Shown here: positions 24,709 through 37,500 of the stretch, in pieces | Layout: every line of letters starts with the position of its first letter | How positions within the stretch are numbered: position 1 is the first letter of the stretch | NCBI GenBank assembly: GCA_033032175.1 | Contig: CM065307.1 | Coordinates: forward strand, 4,650,001-4,714,000 | Direction of reading: 5' to 3' | DNA from: Saturnia japonica | Lineage: Eukaryota; Arthropoda; Insecta; Lepidoptera; Saturniidae | Length of the DNA stretch: 64,000 bases | Made by a program: the position numbers and the translations under genes | The notes under the pieces: model-generated | What the model was told of the DNA's origin: nothing | The model's database searches: none | The model's input: only the letters and a program-made list of their open reading frames with translations

Positions 24709-25220
24709 TAGGGTTCTGTACCTCAAAACGAAAAAGGCACCCTTATAGGATCACTTCGTTGTGTATCTGTCTGTTTATCAAGTCTGTTTTTCTTAGGAGT
24801 GCGAATACCTAAGTATATCAAAAGATACGGCTATTTATGACGCTTCTTTTAATACTCCAAAGGGGATAAAAACCTATACCTGCTAGTTGATTTAGAATCA
24901 TGAAAGTTTTCAAGAAGCAAAGTCTTATAGCACAGGTAAAGGAAAAAACAGCTGATTTATAATTAAATCACAAAAAATAAAAAATATTTTTGCGATTTCA
25001 AACTTGTTTGCAGTATTTATACTGATCGCGGCATGTATCGATGAATGAGGATCACAGTTTCTAACGGCAAAGTTAAGTTTGTCTCTCAAAATAGTTTATC
25101 TTTTTGTTAGAACTGTTCGGTACTTTCTTCAGTAATTTTACCTAATTATTTTGGTGAATGTGTATGTACAATTACGGAACTCTCGTTGCGCGAGTCCGAC
25201 TCGCACTTGATCGGTTTTTT
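24709..25220 (+). repeat. lepidopteran interspersed repeat, 'GGGTTCTGTACCTC...' type
   Basis: It begins GGGTTCTGTACCTCAAAACG and ends GAGTCCGACTCGCACTTGAT plus CGGTTTTTTT, the two ends of a very common lepidopteran element. The middle includes GTCTTATAGCACAGGTAAAG. It is internally shortened and has no coding frame. Confidence 0.7.
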
Positions 25221-25834
25221 TTTGTATGAAGTAGCAAACAACATAGAATCCACCTTGAGGATTCTATTCCGGCTTTTTTTGTAGTCTCGGGATTCGGGGT
25301 AATGAAAAGTCAGAGAACTATATAAAAATCTGCTTTTTCATGGTTTTTTATCCACAAAATAATTAAACGTACTTACATAAAATAATAAATTAAATGAAAT
25401 GAAAAATTTTCTCAAAAAAGAAAGCCCACTTCAATTATTTTGAAAAGTTCCCTAGTATATCTTTGAAATCTAAGGATTTCAATGTCAATGAAATAAAAAT
25501 AGGGAACACCTTTTCTAACGAAAAACTAATATCAACTTAATTAGACATAAATTTCCGTAATAAACTTACACTATTCATTTACACAGATCAATATGAACCA
25601 AATGACCACATATGATTAAATTTTAAGTCTTGTCAGAATAAATAAGTTACTTAAAATCAAACTACATATTTCAAACATCCCTTAAAATAAACTAACTACA
25701 TCTCTCTATAACACTTAAAATTAATACGTTAAAGTTTAAAAAAAAAACTTTTTATCATATTTTAGTTCTTTTAGCAAGCCGGTCTCTACAGAGATAACCA
25801 GTATTCAGATCATCAGTAAGACGTACACTCTTTG

Positions 25835-26045
25835 AAAACGTTACAAATTTTGTTATCAATATGTTGAAGTAAAAGAGATAGGAAATCACAGCGTAAGGCG
25901 GAAACTCTCTTGTTAAAAAAGGATAAACGTTTCGTCTCGCTCACGCAGGTACCTAGTCGAAAGTGAACTGAAGGCAAATTGCCCATCATTCATAATGCCA
26001 AGTAAAGAACGTCAATGTCGTATCTATTTATAAAATATCATCGAA
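25835..26045 (-). repeat. interspersed repeat, inverted partner of 12940-13165
   Basis: Its reverse complement matches 12940-13165 over about 200 bp (AGCGTAAGGCGGAAACTCTC is the inverted counterpart). Class unknown. Confidence 0.7.
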
Positions 26046-26282
26046 GCAACTGTTTTTTGCTAAGTCACACAAATTAAAAAATGTCTAGATTAAGATTTAA
26101 AACAATGAAATTATATCTTAATATTAATCTTTAAATTAATCAAATCTACTATATCGATAAGGACATAGCAAGTCAAATAAATGAACAATTATTATGTTGC
26201 AGATGAAATTAAATATAGGACTTTGTCAAAATTACTACAAAAAAACCATTTAAAAATACGGTAACTTAATCCTTGCTAGTCA

Positions 26283-26790
26283 CTAGCTGTGCCCGCGGCT
26301 TCGCTCGCGTGAACTACAGAATGCCGTCGATCGGGTACATGCGTGAATTGTGCTACCCCCGCTCCCGGTTATTTTAAATACAAAAATGCTTATTTTAGGT
26401 GATCCTTAGAGGATATACTTATTCATTACCACACTGTTTTTTGGTCTTTTTAAAATCTCCAATTATGTACTACACTAATTTCATATAGTATGTATGATAT
26501 TTTTACTCAGTGTAAACCTTTAAGCGTCCCAAAATTTTCGTTCAACCGAATTGATTTTTATTTCCACGGAATCCAATTTTTTTTTCTAAAATAGTTACTC
26601 TCTAGAAAATCAGCTATCTGCTAATGAAAGTCGTGTCAAAATCGGTTCAACTGTTTCGGAAATTACCTGGAACAAATAGACAGACAGACAAACAATTTAT
26701 TTTAAGTACCGTACATACTTTCATATGTTTAGTTAAAAACTGCTGTTTTGGCATTACAAACAACCACTTCAATTTTACTGTATAGATTTT
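26283..26790 (+). repeat. lepidopteran 'TAGCTGTGCCCGCGGCTTCG' repeat
   Basis: It starts with TAGCTGTGCCCGCGGCTTCG and runs through GTGTCAAAATCGGTTCAACT and AGACAGACAGACAAAC, in the order seen in a very common lepidopteran SINE-like element. It lies just upstream of the first exon of gene 1. Confidence 0.7.
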
Positions 26791-26964
26791 TTACTTTTCC
26801 GCAACACAACATTGGAATCTATATATATTTTTTATAATATAGTTATCTTTGTGCGAAAATCATATAAAACTTAATTATCATTTTATAATTACACCAGTGG
26901 GACGACTTCGGCTGAATAACAAAGGCGACCTTATTTGGAGTTTTAATAATTTAAGGAAAAAAAT

Positions 26965-27014
26965 ATGAACGAATATATTATATTCATTTTAACAATATTA
27001 CATCTACTCCACAG
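26965..27014 (+). CDS. gene 1 exon 1 (signal peptide)
   Basis: ATG in an A-rich context (AAAAAATATG), 16 codons plus two bases, donor AG|GTAAGA. The last two bases AG join the first base C of exon 2 to make Ser17. The hydrophobic core IIFILTILHLL is a signal sequence. It is 5.9 kb from exon 2, but the donor, phase and signal peptide together make the assignment convincing. Confidence 0.75.
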
Positions 27015-28529
27015 GTAAGACTATTTTTTTATATGTTAGTAACAATTTAAATTTGGTATAAGTGTATTGTTTTAATATAAGGTAAAATTTAAACTTAAAT
27101 ATATTTTAATATGGGTAAGACCATTTATTTTAAAGCATTATAGTGATTCAGGGAATAAAAAATAAAATTAACTGTACCCGGATATCGTCATTTGCCAAGC
27201 CCGGTGAAGCTGTCAAAGCATCTTATGGCCCCAGGGCACAGAGTAACAGTACAGTCAGTTCGAAAAAATAAAATCGTCAATTGATGAGCGTCTTTTCTTT
27301 AATTAAAAACCAAAATAGTATGGTAAAGACCAATTCAAATATTTTGTAGTAATTATGTAAATTCAAAATGTCAAATAAAACTCATTATTGCCTTCGACTG
27401 TGATGACGGTTGCACTGGAAGGTTAAGTTTTTAAATTAAGATAAGTATTGTTTTAACTGACTTCAAAACAAGACGGGAGATTACTCGATTTAAATCTATA
27501 TTTTTATATGGATGTTCAGCCATAACTTCCTTGTTTATGAACCGGTTTGGATGATTCTTTTTTCGATTGGGTCGAGGAGTGGGTGGATACATCAAGAGTG
27601 GTCCCATTTTGCAAGATACACCAGGGAACTACACAAAATCAATGAATCTGGATAACTTTTCTGTTAAAAATTATCTTATTTTTAACAGACTTCGAAAAAA
27701 GACGGAGGTTACTCAATTCGAATACATTTTTTATGTGTGTTCAGCTATAACGTATTTGCTTATGAACCGATTTGAATAATTTTTTTAATTGGTAAGAGAT
27801 ACCTTAAGGGTGGTCCTATTAAAATTTCATTGGCATTGGACCATCAACTTCGATGATACGAGTAGTCCATTGAAAAGTTACATTCAGGGTTGCGTTTTTC
27901 AGAGGACACAATTTTTTTTTTGATGTGTCCTCAATCAAGCTAGCAATGTTTTCACTGCTTTTGTAACCATAAATGTAACTTTTTAATGGACTATGGCCCG
28001 GTTTTTTTATTTGCGCGGGAACTGTAATATTTTTTCTAAAATAGATAGCACAGACAACAAAATGTTTAAAAAGTCTATATTTTCGGTATATGTTTCTTTA
28101 TGCATTTAGTAAAAAAGCTGTTATTTTAAAATTACAAACAGACGCTTCAATTTTATTAACTGTACAGATTTTAAGGCGCTCCCTCACCGAGAGAATTGGC
28201 CTGCTAAGTAACAATCCACGATTCGATTTTGAGCATTACGTTACAGTACCGCTACACTGGCTGATGATATTTTGCATGTAATGTAACAATAAGATTATAT
28301 TTTCGACATTTAGGCATTTTTAATATAAATATATTTTACAAGGTCGTAATTATTCTAAGATAAATTTCCAAATTTTCCAGTTTCTGCTCGTGTTTCCTCT
28401 GTCTGCTACACGATGCTTCTTAAAAGTGTGTTTGTAATTTGTGAGTTTTATATTATAGAAGAACTATTACAAAGGGAGGATCCCCCGAGCAGACAGGTGT
28501 TATGTCTGGCGGGCAGCTGCCCAACGGTA

Positions 28530-28561
<32 letters not shown>

Positions 28562-31500
28562 TGACTACACTGTTAGCCTTAGGGGCCCTAAAGCCGCTGC
28601 GGCTTTTACAGCTTCACCGGACTTGGGGGCGAGCGCAGAGGGCACTCAGCCGCGAAAGTTTTGTGGACGACTCGCACGAGGGTGCCAAAGTGGCCGGACC
28701 TCGGCTCGGGCGGTCGTCGCGTTCGCAAATAGGTCGCGATCTATTCGAATCCCTACACCTACGATTCGAGCTAACTAAATATACACATAGGCACGTTCCC
28801 TTAGTGACATAGTGACGGGTGTGCTGGAGCGAAATTGACCGCCCGCCCTCTGCGGAGAGAACGGTGGTTACGCGGGCGTGGGCGCTGGCACGCTCTGTTT
28901 GGAGAGACGGATGTGTAATATTTATTCGAATTTTCGATGTGATCGTCGGGATCAATAAAAATATTGCGCGGCCGGCGTTTGCACCGGATGTCCGTGGGTG
29001 CCGGAACATAAGTGGCGGCTGTTTTTATTAACGGATTCGCGTGGTTCGACGCGGTGTCGAAATACGAACGGGAGAGCTGTTTAACGTAGGCATGTATCGA
29101 AGGAAGCTCCATATCTCTATGGAGATCTACGCTTCGAACATACCACGGGGCCCCGGTGAGACGATAGAGGAACCTATTCTGTATCGATTGTAACCATTTG
29201 AAACTCGACTCGGACATATGTGCGAACACGGCGCAACTGTATGTCAAAATTGGTCGAATACACGTCTTGTAGAGCGTGAGCTTATGTCGCGTGGACATTT
29301 TACTCACCGAACACAACAGAGGATGCAACCGGCCCAGGACCCACGCGGCCCTGTTCCTAACCTTACGGATGTGGGGTCTAAAAGAGAGCCTACTATCTAG
29401 GGTTACCCCTAGATATTTGGTCTCTCTTACATACGGAATCGGATTATCGTAGAGCTTAACAGGTTTAAGCTTCCACGGTATCTGTGACGAATCCGCATCG
29501 AAGAGCATCGCGGCGCTCTTCGAGGGATTAACGGCTATACGCCACTCGTTAAACCACTTCCCGAGAGTGGTCACGGAGCGTTGGACTTTGTGTCTGAGGT
29601 GGGATCTATTCCTATCTGAGGCATATAAGACTGTATCGTCAGCGTATAGCCCTACCTCGACCTCCGGGAGTCGAGGTAGGTCACTGACGTACAGGTTAAA
29701 TAGGCTAGGAGCCAGGATCGAACCTTGGGGAACGCCTGAGCGTATTGGACGGGGCGTGGACAATTCACCTTCCACTCTATAGCGAAAGGTGCGATCTGTT
29801 AGATAGTCGCGAATTATTTTAATTAGCCTATCGGGGACTTCAAAGTGATACAACTTGTAGATCAATCCCTCGTGCCAGACCTTATCGAAGGCCTTGGCAA
29901 CGTCGAAAAAGACCGCAAGTGTACGGCGGGGTTTATATAATTCAGCAAAATTAAATGCAACGTGCTCCGTGAGGCGGTGCACTTGATGAGTGCAAGAATA
30001 TCTAGCACGGAAACCGAATTGCTCAGGCGGATAGAGGTCTTTCTCCTCTATTACTGACTTGAGACGGTTCAGAAGGATCCGCTCGTACATTTTCCCTAAA
30101 GTATTTAGGAGACTGATCGGGCGATAGCTGTCGGGAAGCGACGCGCTCTTGCCGGGCTTACGGATACCTATGACTATGGCCTTTTTCCAGGCGGCTGGAA
30201 AATGGCAGTGGGCTATGGCTACATTGAAGATGCAGACCAAAAGAGCTATGAGGCGATCGGGAAGAAGTCTAAGTACTTCATTCCTGATCCCGTCGGGACC
30301 TGGTGCTTTTCTAAGCTTAAGGCTTTTTATAATGGAAAGAACCTCCTCAGACGTGACTGGGGACAGGGAGTCTGTCGCGGGGAGCTTATCCAGCTCCCGC
30401 ACGCATCCATCGATACCCTCGACCCGGTCGGTATTTGCATCGACACTGTTCGGAGAGCACTGGCTCTCCAAACAAGTGGCGAGGCACTCCGCCTTGTCGC
30501 TGCTATCGAAGGCGAGCGGTATACCGGGACCCCTCTCGAGGGGGGGCATAAGATAAGAAGCCTCTATTTTGAGGCTGTGAGCTAATTTCCAGTAAGCCAG
30601 ATGCGACGGCCTTAGCCCTTCGACGAGGGCGTCCCATCTGTGACTTCTGAGTTCTAATATACGGGCTCTAACCGATCTTTGAAGTGCGCGTAAACGTGCG
30701 CGGTTTTCCTCGGTCGGATAGTGGTCGTGCGCACGAGTCGCCGCGTTCTTTTCCGTCAACAACGCCCGCACGTCGGCAGGGAGTACGAAGCGGCGATCGC
30801 TCGCCTCTTCGACCTCTCTCGAGGCCTCTCCGATGCCGGCCTGCAGGTGGTCGACCAGGGAATCGATCGCGAGATCTACGTCCGCAACGGACCCCAATAC
30901 GTCCGGGATCCTATCTAAGCTGGACGAGGACGGCCTGTCCGCAAGATAATGTTTTAGCTTGGCATAGTCAACCACTTGGACCGAAGGAGGGCTAGAGTCG
31001 TCTGGTTGACCTAGCTGCATGATGACCGGACGGTGGTCGGAGTCGAGCTCGTGTACGACCCGAATGAGTCGTAACCGAAGCGCGATACCTTTAATGAGAG
31101 CTACATCAAGCACTGTCGGCATACAGTTGTCTTGAAAGTGGGTGGGAGTGGGTGGCGCTATGACATCAAAGTTTAGCACGTTCGTTAGCTCTTCGAGTTT
31201 AACCCCATTACTGGAGTCTCTCCAATTGCCAAACGAAGTGTGTCCACAATTGAGGTCACCCGCTATAATGACCGATTCACCGAGCGAAAGTAGCTTTTCT
31301 AGGTCAGACCTGAGAGGCTCTTTCCTCGGCGAGAGATAAACTGAGACTAACGTTATGGACGGGTGGTCGGTCATTCCTAGTCTACACACGGATACTTCCA
31401 TATTGGTAAGTATCGGAGGATCTACCGGCGTACAATATAACGATCGTTTGTAATAGATGAGAGTGCCGCCCCCGCGGCCGGCCCGGTCATTTCTTACAAT

Positions 31501-34500
31501 ATTGTAGTTCGCGATTTTTGGATCACGTTTAGCACGCTTTAAGAGCGTCTCCTGCACTAAAAGAACATCTACTTGGTGATCTTTAAGAAAGGTCGCGACG
31601 AGATCACGCTGCGGATATAGGTTCCGTGCGTTAAAAAACGAAAGATTTAACGCTTTCGGTTTAAACTTTGCCATTGAAAGGCCCTAAGTTATTATTACAC
31701 GCCTCACGGTCGAGACGTTGTAGTGTCTCTGAGAGGCGGGGGAACGCGCAAGCGGTCTTGATGAGACCGAAGCGCTCCAGATGGTCATTGTAGTCAATGA
31801 GCTCGCGGATATCGTGCTCGCGAAGGAGCAGTATCATTAAGTCGTTACTATTAACGACAGCGTTAGCGGGCGCGTGGGGCGCAGGCGCGCGGGGCGCGGG
31901 AATATCCATAGCCATAAGGGGCTGTGGATTGGGGCGACGGGGGCCCCATGCGTTCTGCGATGAACGCACGGGTTGCGGTTGCACCGCGCGGGGTGCGGAG
32001 AGGCCGGCGGTGGCCGGGGACTGGCGCGGGACCGGCAGCGCGGGAAATTCCCCTGACGCCAGCGGGGGTTGCGCTTTGATGGCTGAGGTGGGGGGCGCCG
32101 CCCGGGGGGCCGCCTACCTCTGCGTGCGTGGCCGCGTGGTACGCGGGGCCTTGGGGCAACCGCGATAATTCGCGGGATGCCCCTCCTCCCCGCATAACAC
32201 GCAGCTCGGGGGGACGACGGAGTCACGCTCGCGCGTGCACTCCCGTGTGGGGTGGTCCTCTCGGCACTTTACGCACCGCGGACGAGAATGACAGTTACGG
32301 GCAGCGTGCCCATACAGCTGGCAGTTGTGGCACTGCGCAGGCTGGTGGTTTTTGTGTGGGGGCTCCACGTTAATCCCGGAGAGCCCGCACACCGTCTCTA
32401 GCTGGAAGATTGCCTTTCCCTCGGGGGAAAGGTCCAATATGGCCACTACCATTTGTAGTGGCCGCTTATCTTTACTGTACATCCGGTGTACTTCCCGGAT
32501 GGGATAACTTTGCTCCTTGAGCGAGGAGCACACCTCCGACGGGTCGAGCTCCACCGGAATGCGGCGGATGACCACTCGGAGGACGCGCTCCTCCGCGAGC
32601 GAATACGTATAAAATTGCAGACCTTTCTGCCGGAGGAGGGTGGTTAGTTTACGGTGAGTTTCCGAAGAACTCACCGAAATAGAAATCCCGTTGACTATGT
32701 TCCAACGGTAGTAGTCGGGTTCTTGTATAAATACTCAATTGAAGAGATGATTTCTATAGCGCAATGTAGGATAGTAGGATGCGTCTTATGTGGCTCGATA
32801 GATGTCGCTATGTGTCGCTATGTAGATGTCGCCACAATGTCAATTATATAATTTTATTTTTCATTTTAGCAATGAAACAGTAATATTAGGTAATAAACGA
32901 CTTCCGAAATCGGAACCAAAGTTAGTGATAGACCACGATGGCGGTGCTGATGATGCAATGGCTATATTTTTAACTTTTATTTACGAACGATATTATGGCG
33001 GGTGAGTTTTTTATTTTTATTTTGTACCTGTGTCGTTCTTATACTGATTTAATCTGCTTGGAGATAGTAATGCCACAGTATTAGTTTTATCAGATAACAT
33101 TTAATTTAAAACAAAAATAGTATTAATTATAATACTATTACTGTCCTAAACAAAGATTTTTAATATAAAAATGAGTTTTGAAAAATATCTACGAGTAAAT
33201 AATTTTAGTAAACTGAGTTGTATGAACATTAAATAAACTTAATTTAATTATTATTAAGGCTACCTATTTCAGTAGCAAAAATAATCTACTTTCGTACCTT
33301 AAATATTATCTACATTGACTATTAATAACTTAAAAACCGTGAAAATGTAGAAAACCTAATTTTAAAATCCTTATTTAATTATTTTAACTCGTTTACACTT
33401 TCAGACCCAGTATCATTGGTTTAACGACCGTACATGGAAATGTGAATGAAACACAAGTTTTTGAAAATAGTCAAAGAATATTGGACATTGCTGGAAGAAG
33501 AAATGTGAGTTCAATACATTTACTCTCGGTTCCTTTAATCAACGAGTCGTCATTGTACATTCGCTACGTTTTTGCATTTATCGCAACGACCCGTTACAGA
33601 CGTTCCTAAAACTTTTTACGTCTGCTACCAGCAACGAACGGTTATCGGTTGGCCCGCCCACCGAAGCCCTCCGAGGCGTTGCTGCGTTTTGTTGTTACAG
33701 ATAAGTTTATTTTGAATACAAATGAAATATAATTTAAAAAATGTTATATTTATACAAGTATGCATAATTTATCTAACAAAACTACTTTTCTTAATTATTA
33801 GAGCATTTTACTGATCAAAATATTATGTTATTTAAAAATAATACTACTTTTAGGCACTCGGACTGAAGTGACCAAAACGCAACAATGTCCAACCAATTAA
33901 ACGAAACTTTTTCTTTCCTGACACATTATTTCATTACTTGTACCTATCTAAACATAAATTTTGTAATTTTATTTATTGCATATGCTAGTATTGTATTGGT
34001 ATGTAACTTATATACATACCTAATTTAGTTCAAAAATTGTCAAATACATGGAATACTCAATAAATTGCATTGATATTCTATTGTATTTGTTAATTAAAAT
34101 ATACAAAACTTAAAAATGTATAATCAAATACGACATTGCTTTGCTAGTGGATTTAATACAAAGCAATCTAATATTTACACGTAAGAACTCCGCCACCTAC
34201 AAAAACCTAAAAGATACATTACCGATATGGATTTCTTTGATTTTTTTTTTTAACGTCAAAAGTCGAAGTTAAAACAGGACAACTTAAAAAAGGCAGACTG
34301 AAACAACGGGAACAGATGTGTATAGTGGGGTCACATTGTCTAAAGGAAACAAAAGGTTTTTTAATATGTTTCAGGTAAAAAGAACGCAGACCGAGAACTT
34401 ATACACTTTAATAAAGTTTATTCCAATACATTTATATGCAGGATGCGCATTGCGCAGCCAACACTGCATGATTCCAATAAATGCTAAATTCTTGTTTGGT

Positions 34501-37500
34501 AATTTCGTAGTAACATCACATTCTTCATCATAACTAGAATCACTACAGTCCGATAACCTTTATAGATAACTTCCCGTAATATCTAAACAAGAAATTTTAA
34601 AACAAATAGTCAACCGGCCGATTTCGGTCGGTAACCAAATCATGAAATTCTTTGTTTATGAACCGATTTAGATGTTTATTTTTTGTTGAATAGGGAATAC
34701 CTCAAGGGTAGTTTCATTTTAATTTCATTGGCATTGGACCTTCAGCTTCGAAGTTACACCAGAGAACTCTTCAAAATCATTGGAAGTTTGTTTTTCTTTT
34801 TTGATAAAAATTGCCTTGTTGTTAAAACAATAGAAAATAGTTACAACTGAAAATCAATCTTTAGTAAAACTGCGAAGGCTTCCTTGTTCGTTTATTACCT
34901 TCCTGGTTTTGGTTCTGGTTGGGCTCCTTTATTTGTAATATACAATGTTTATTTGAGAGGTTTTATAAAACTGACTGTTGATTTTCAGATTTGTAACTTT
35001 TGCTGGAACTATAATCTTGACTTTATCGATAAATTAAATATTAAAGATACCGTTTATTGCTTTAACAATTTGCTTGACATTAATGACCACCAATATTGGC
35101 CAAGCGATAACCTGGCAGCGTAACAACACAGTACAACACAAGAATTATAATGCCCCGCACCAGTCAGCTCCCCGGGCTTTAAAGGACCATCGCTACCGCA
35201 GTACCGGGCCGTCACGTCCACCCTCTCTAGCGGTAACCCAAGCCTAGGTCCGTTCCTCGGTGTGAAACCCTTGGGTCAGGCAACCGCCCGCGCGATACAA
35301 GTGACACTGTACGTGCATCACTTAGCTACCTACATACAACACTACACACGTATGAACATACACACGTGCACACCACACAGGTACATAGGTTCTGTGAGGG
35401 ACCTTTTTTTTTTTTTTTCTTTTTTTACGCTAGTTAGTTAGCGCTAGTTAGTGTAGAAACATTCCGATTATTGAATACACATACGCACGGTTCCTTCCTT
35501 CCTCCCAGGAGGAAGGGAACGTGCCTATGTGTATATTTAGTTAGCTCGAATCGTAGGTGTAGGTATTCGAATAGATCGCGACCTATTTGCGAACGCAACG
35601 ACCGCCCGAGCCGAGGTCCGGCCACTTTGGCACCCTCGTGCGAGTCGTCCACAAAACTTTCGCGGCTGAGTGCCCTCTGCGCTCGCCCCCAAGTCCGGTG
35701 AAGCTGTAAAAGCCGCAGCGGCTTTAGGGCCCCTAAGGCTAACAGTGTAGTCAGTTCTAAAAAAAAAAAAAAAAAAAAAAAAAACCGCAGTACCGGGCGC
35801 TATAGTATGAGGTCACTTCTAATATGTGTTGTTACAGATTCCAATCTACAGAGGCAGTGTTCGCTCTTTAGTTAAAACAGCTGAAAGTGATTTCTACTTT
35901 GGCTATGATGGATTGGGTGATAACGAAAATGTAGTTTATGAGGAAATCAAAGCACAGGACATACATGCAGCTCTGGCTCTTGTTGAATTGTCGAAAAAGT
36001 TTTCAGGTTTGTATAACTTAGTTGCTGATTTAGAGTTTGGATTGCTTTGAAGCTAATTAGTATTTCAAAGTTTAAAAAAATCATATATAATATAGTAATC
36101 AATTCAAACTCAATCCACATGTCATGATGTGATCTTAATATTTATTTTTCATTATGTTCTGTATGAAATAATGTAAAGCAAAAAATTATATTACCAAAAT
36201 AAGATTGCAGTACATGACAGTTATAAGCGATGCTATTGCTTGGAGTCTACTTATAAATAAAGAGCATGGCTTTGCATTCGTCACACATGAGACAGCTTAG
36301 GCGACCGAATAATCTCTTAAGAATACTGCTTATATTTAAGATCACATACATCCTAGTTTATTCTTGCATTTTAGGTGAGCTGATAGTAATGGCAATAGGT
36401 CCTTTAACTAATATAGCACTTGCCATCAGACTGGATCCCGAATTCATTGGTAGATTAGCACAGTTATATGTCGGTGCTGGTCATATTTCTAGTAAGTATA
36501 AGTGTTGTTATTATATTATTTAGAAACAAGGTACCTTTTTAATTATATTTTATAAGTAACAGTGGCTGCGAAAAGCGATAGCAGTGGTGCTCAATTTTAA
36601 TAATATAAATAAGAGAAAGGAGATCAAAGAGATACAACCAAAAAAAAAAAATATTTTTTAAACTACGAACAAGGGTTCATTACTAATTTGTTATGTATGT
36701 TTGCTATTCACTTCTCCGATAGATAGGATTGGAATCTTTTGCAAGCAACAAACACTGATAAAACTTATGCGTTTAATGTCAGAAGACACAATATGTTTTT
36801 ATTATTATTTGTTTATCCAATTTTTTATTCGCAATGTATTAAGTATATATTTTTCTTTTTTATAATTGTTTAAATTTTAGTTTGTAAATTACTAATATTG
36901 GAATAAACATTGCAGGTGAAGAAAATGAAACACCAGAATTTAATGCAGAACTTGATGTAGAAGCTTACCGTATTGTAGTAGATAGTGCTTATAAAAATAA
37001 AGTTACTGTGATCCCATATTCAGAAATCAAACATTCGTTAAATATCAGCAAGGTTAGTGTAATAATTTTCAATCCTGTTTAAAGTCTATAAGAGTGTTAT
37101 GATCGAAAATAGTTGTAAGATATATTACATTCTTGATAATCCTAAATAGGCCATAGGAATGTCGAAATTTCCTTTTGAAAAGCATATTATGCATCACTGA
37201 AGTAAACGTCCGTGATTCAAGTATTCTATACGTCGTGAACCAACATGAGCAATCTATTAATTTTATTGTCTTTTTTTAATTGGTCACGGTTTTTAAGCCT
37301 GTTTCATGTTTTGTATTACAAGCATCTTTATGTCTTATACATATTATGTTTAAAACGAAACTTCATTTAGCAACCAAAATTATGAATATCAACGTATTCC
37401 TACATTTCCATAAATTTACATTAATTTGATGGCTTAAATCGTAAATTACCACTAGCGACCTTCGACTGATTAATCTAACAAGTTGATTGTCATACCGTAT

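Larger units (their letters stand above)
28532..32701 (-). mobile_element. near-full-length Jockey-clade LINE
   Basis: Bounded by the perfect 11-bp target-site duplication CCAACGGTAGT at 28521-28531 and 32702-32712. On the minus strand: ORF1 (gag) truncated at its 5' end, ORF2 (endonuclease plus RT, no RNase H), 3' UTR, and poly(A) seen as a T run at 28532-28558. It lies antisense in intron 1 of gene 1. The 3' UTR is very close to the copy at 35210-35783 but lacks about 300 bp present there. This is the only copy in the window with RT coding capacity. Confidence 0.95.

Noticed and set aside
30149..30585. Overlapping + strand open frames of 127-135 codons
   Set aside because: They are shadows of the Jockey ORF2 on the minus strand, which has endonuclease and RT motifs throughout.
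31797..32373. Several G+C-rich open frames on both strands
   Set aside because: They overlap the Jockey gag tail. Only the minus frame in line with the zinc knuckles has motif support.
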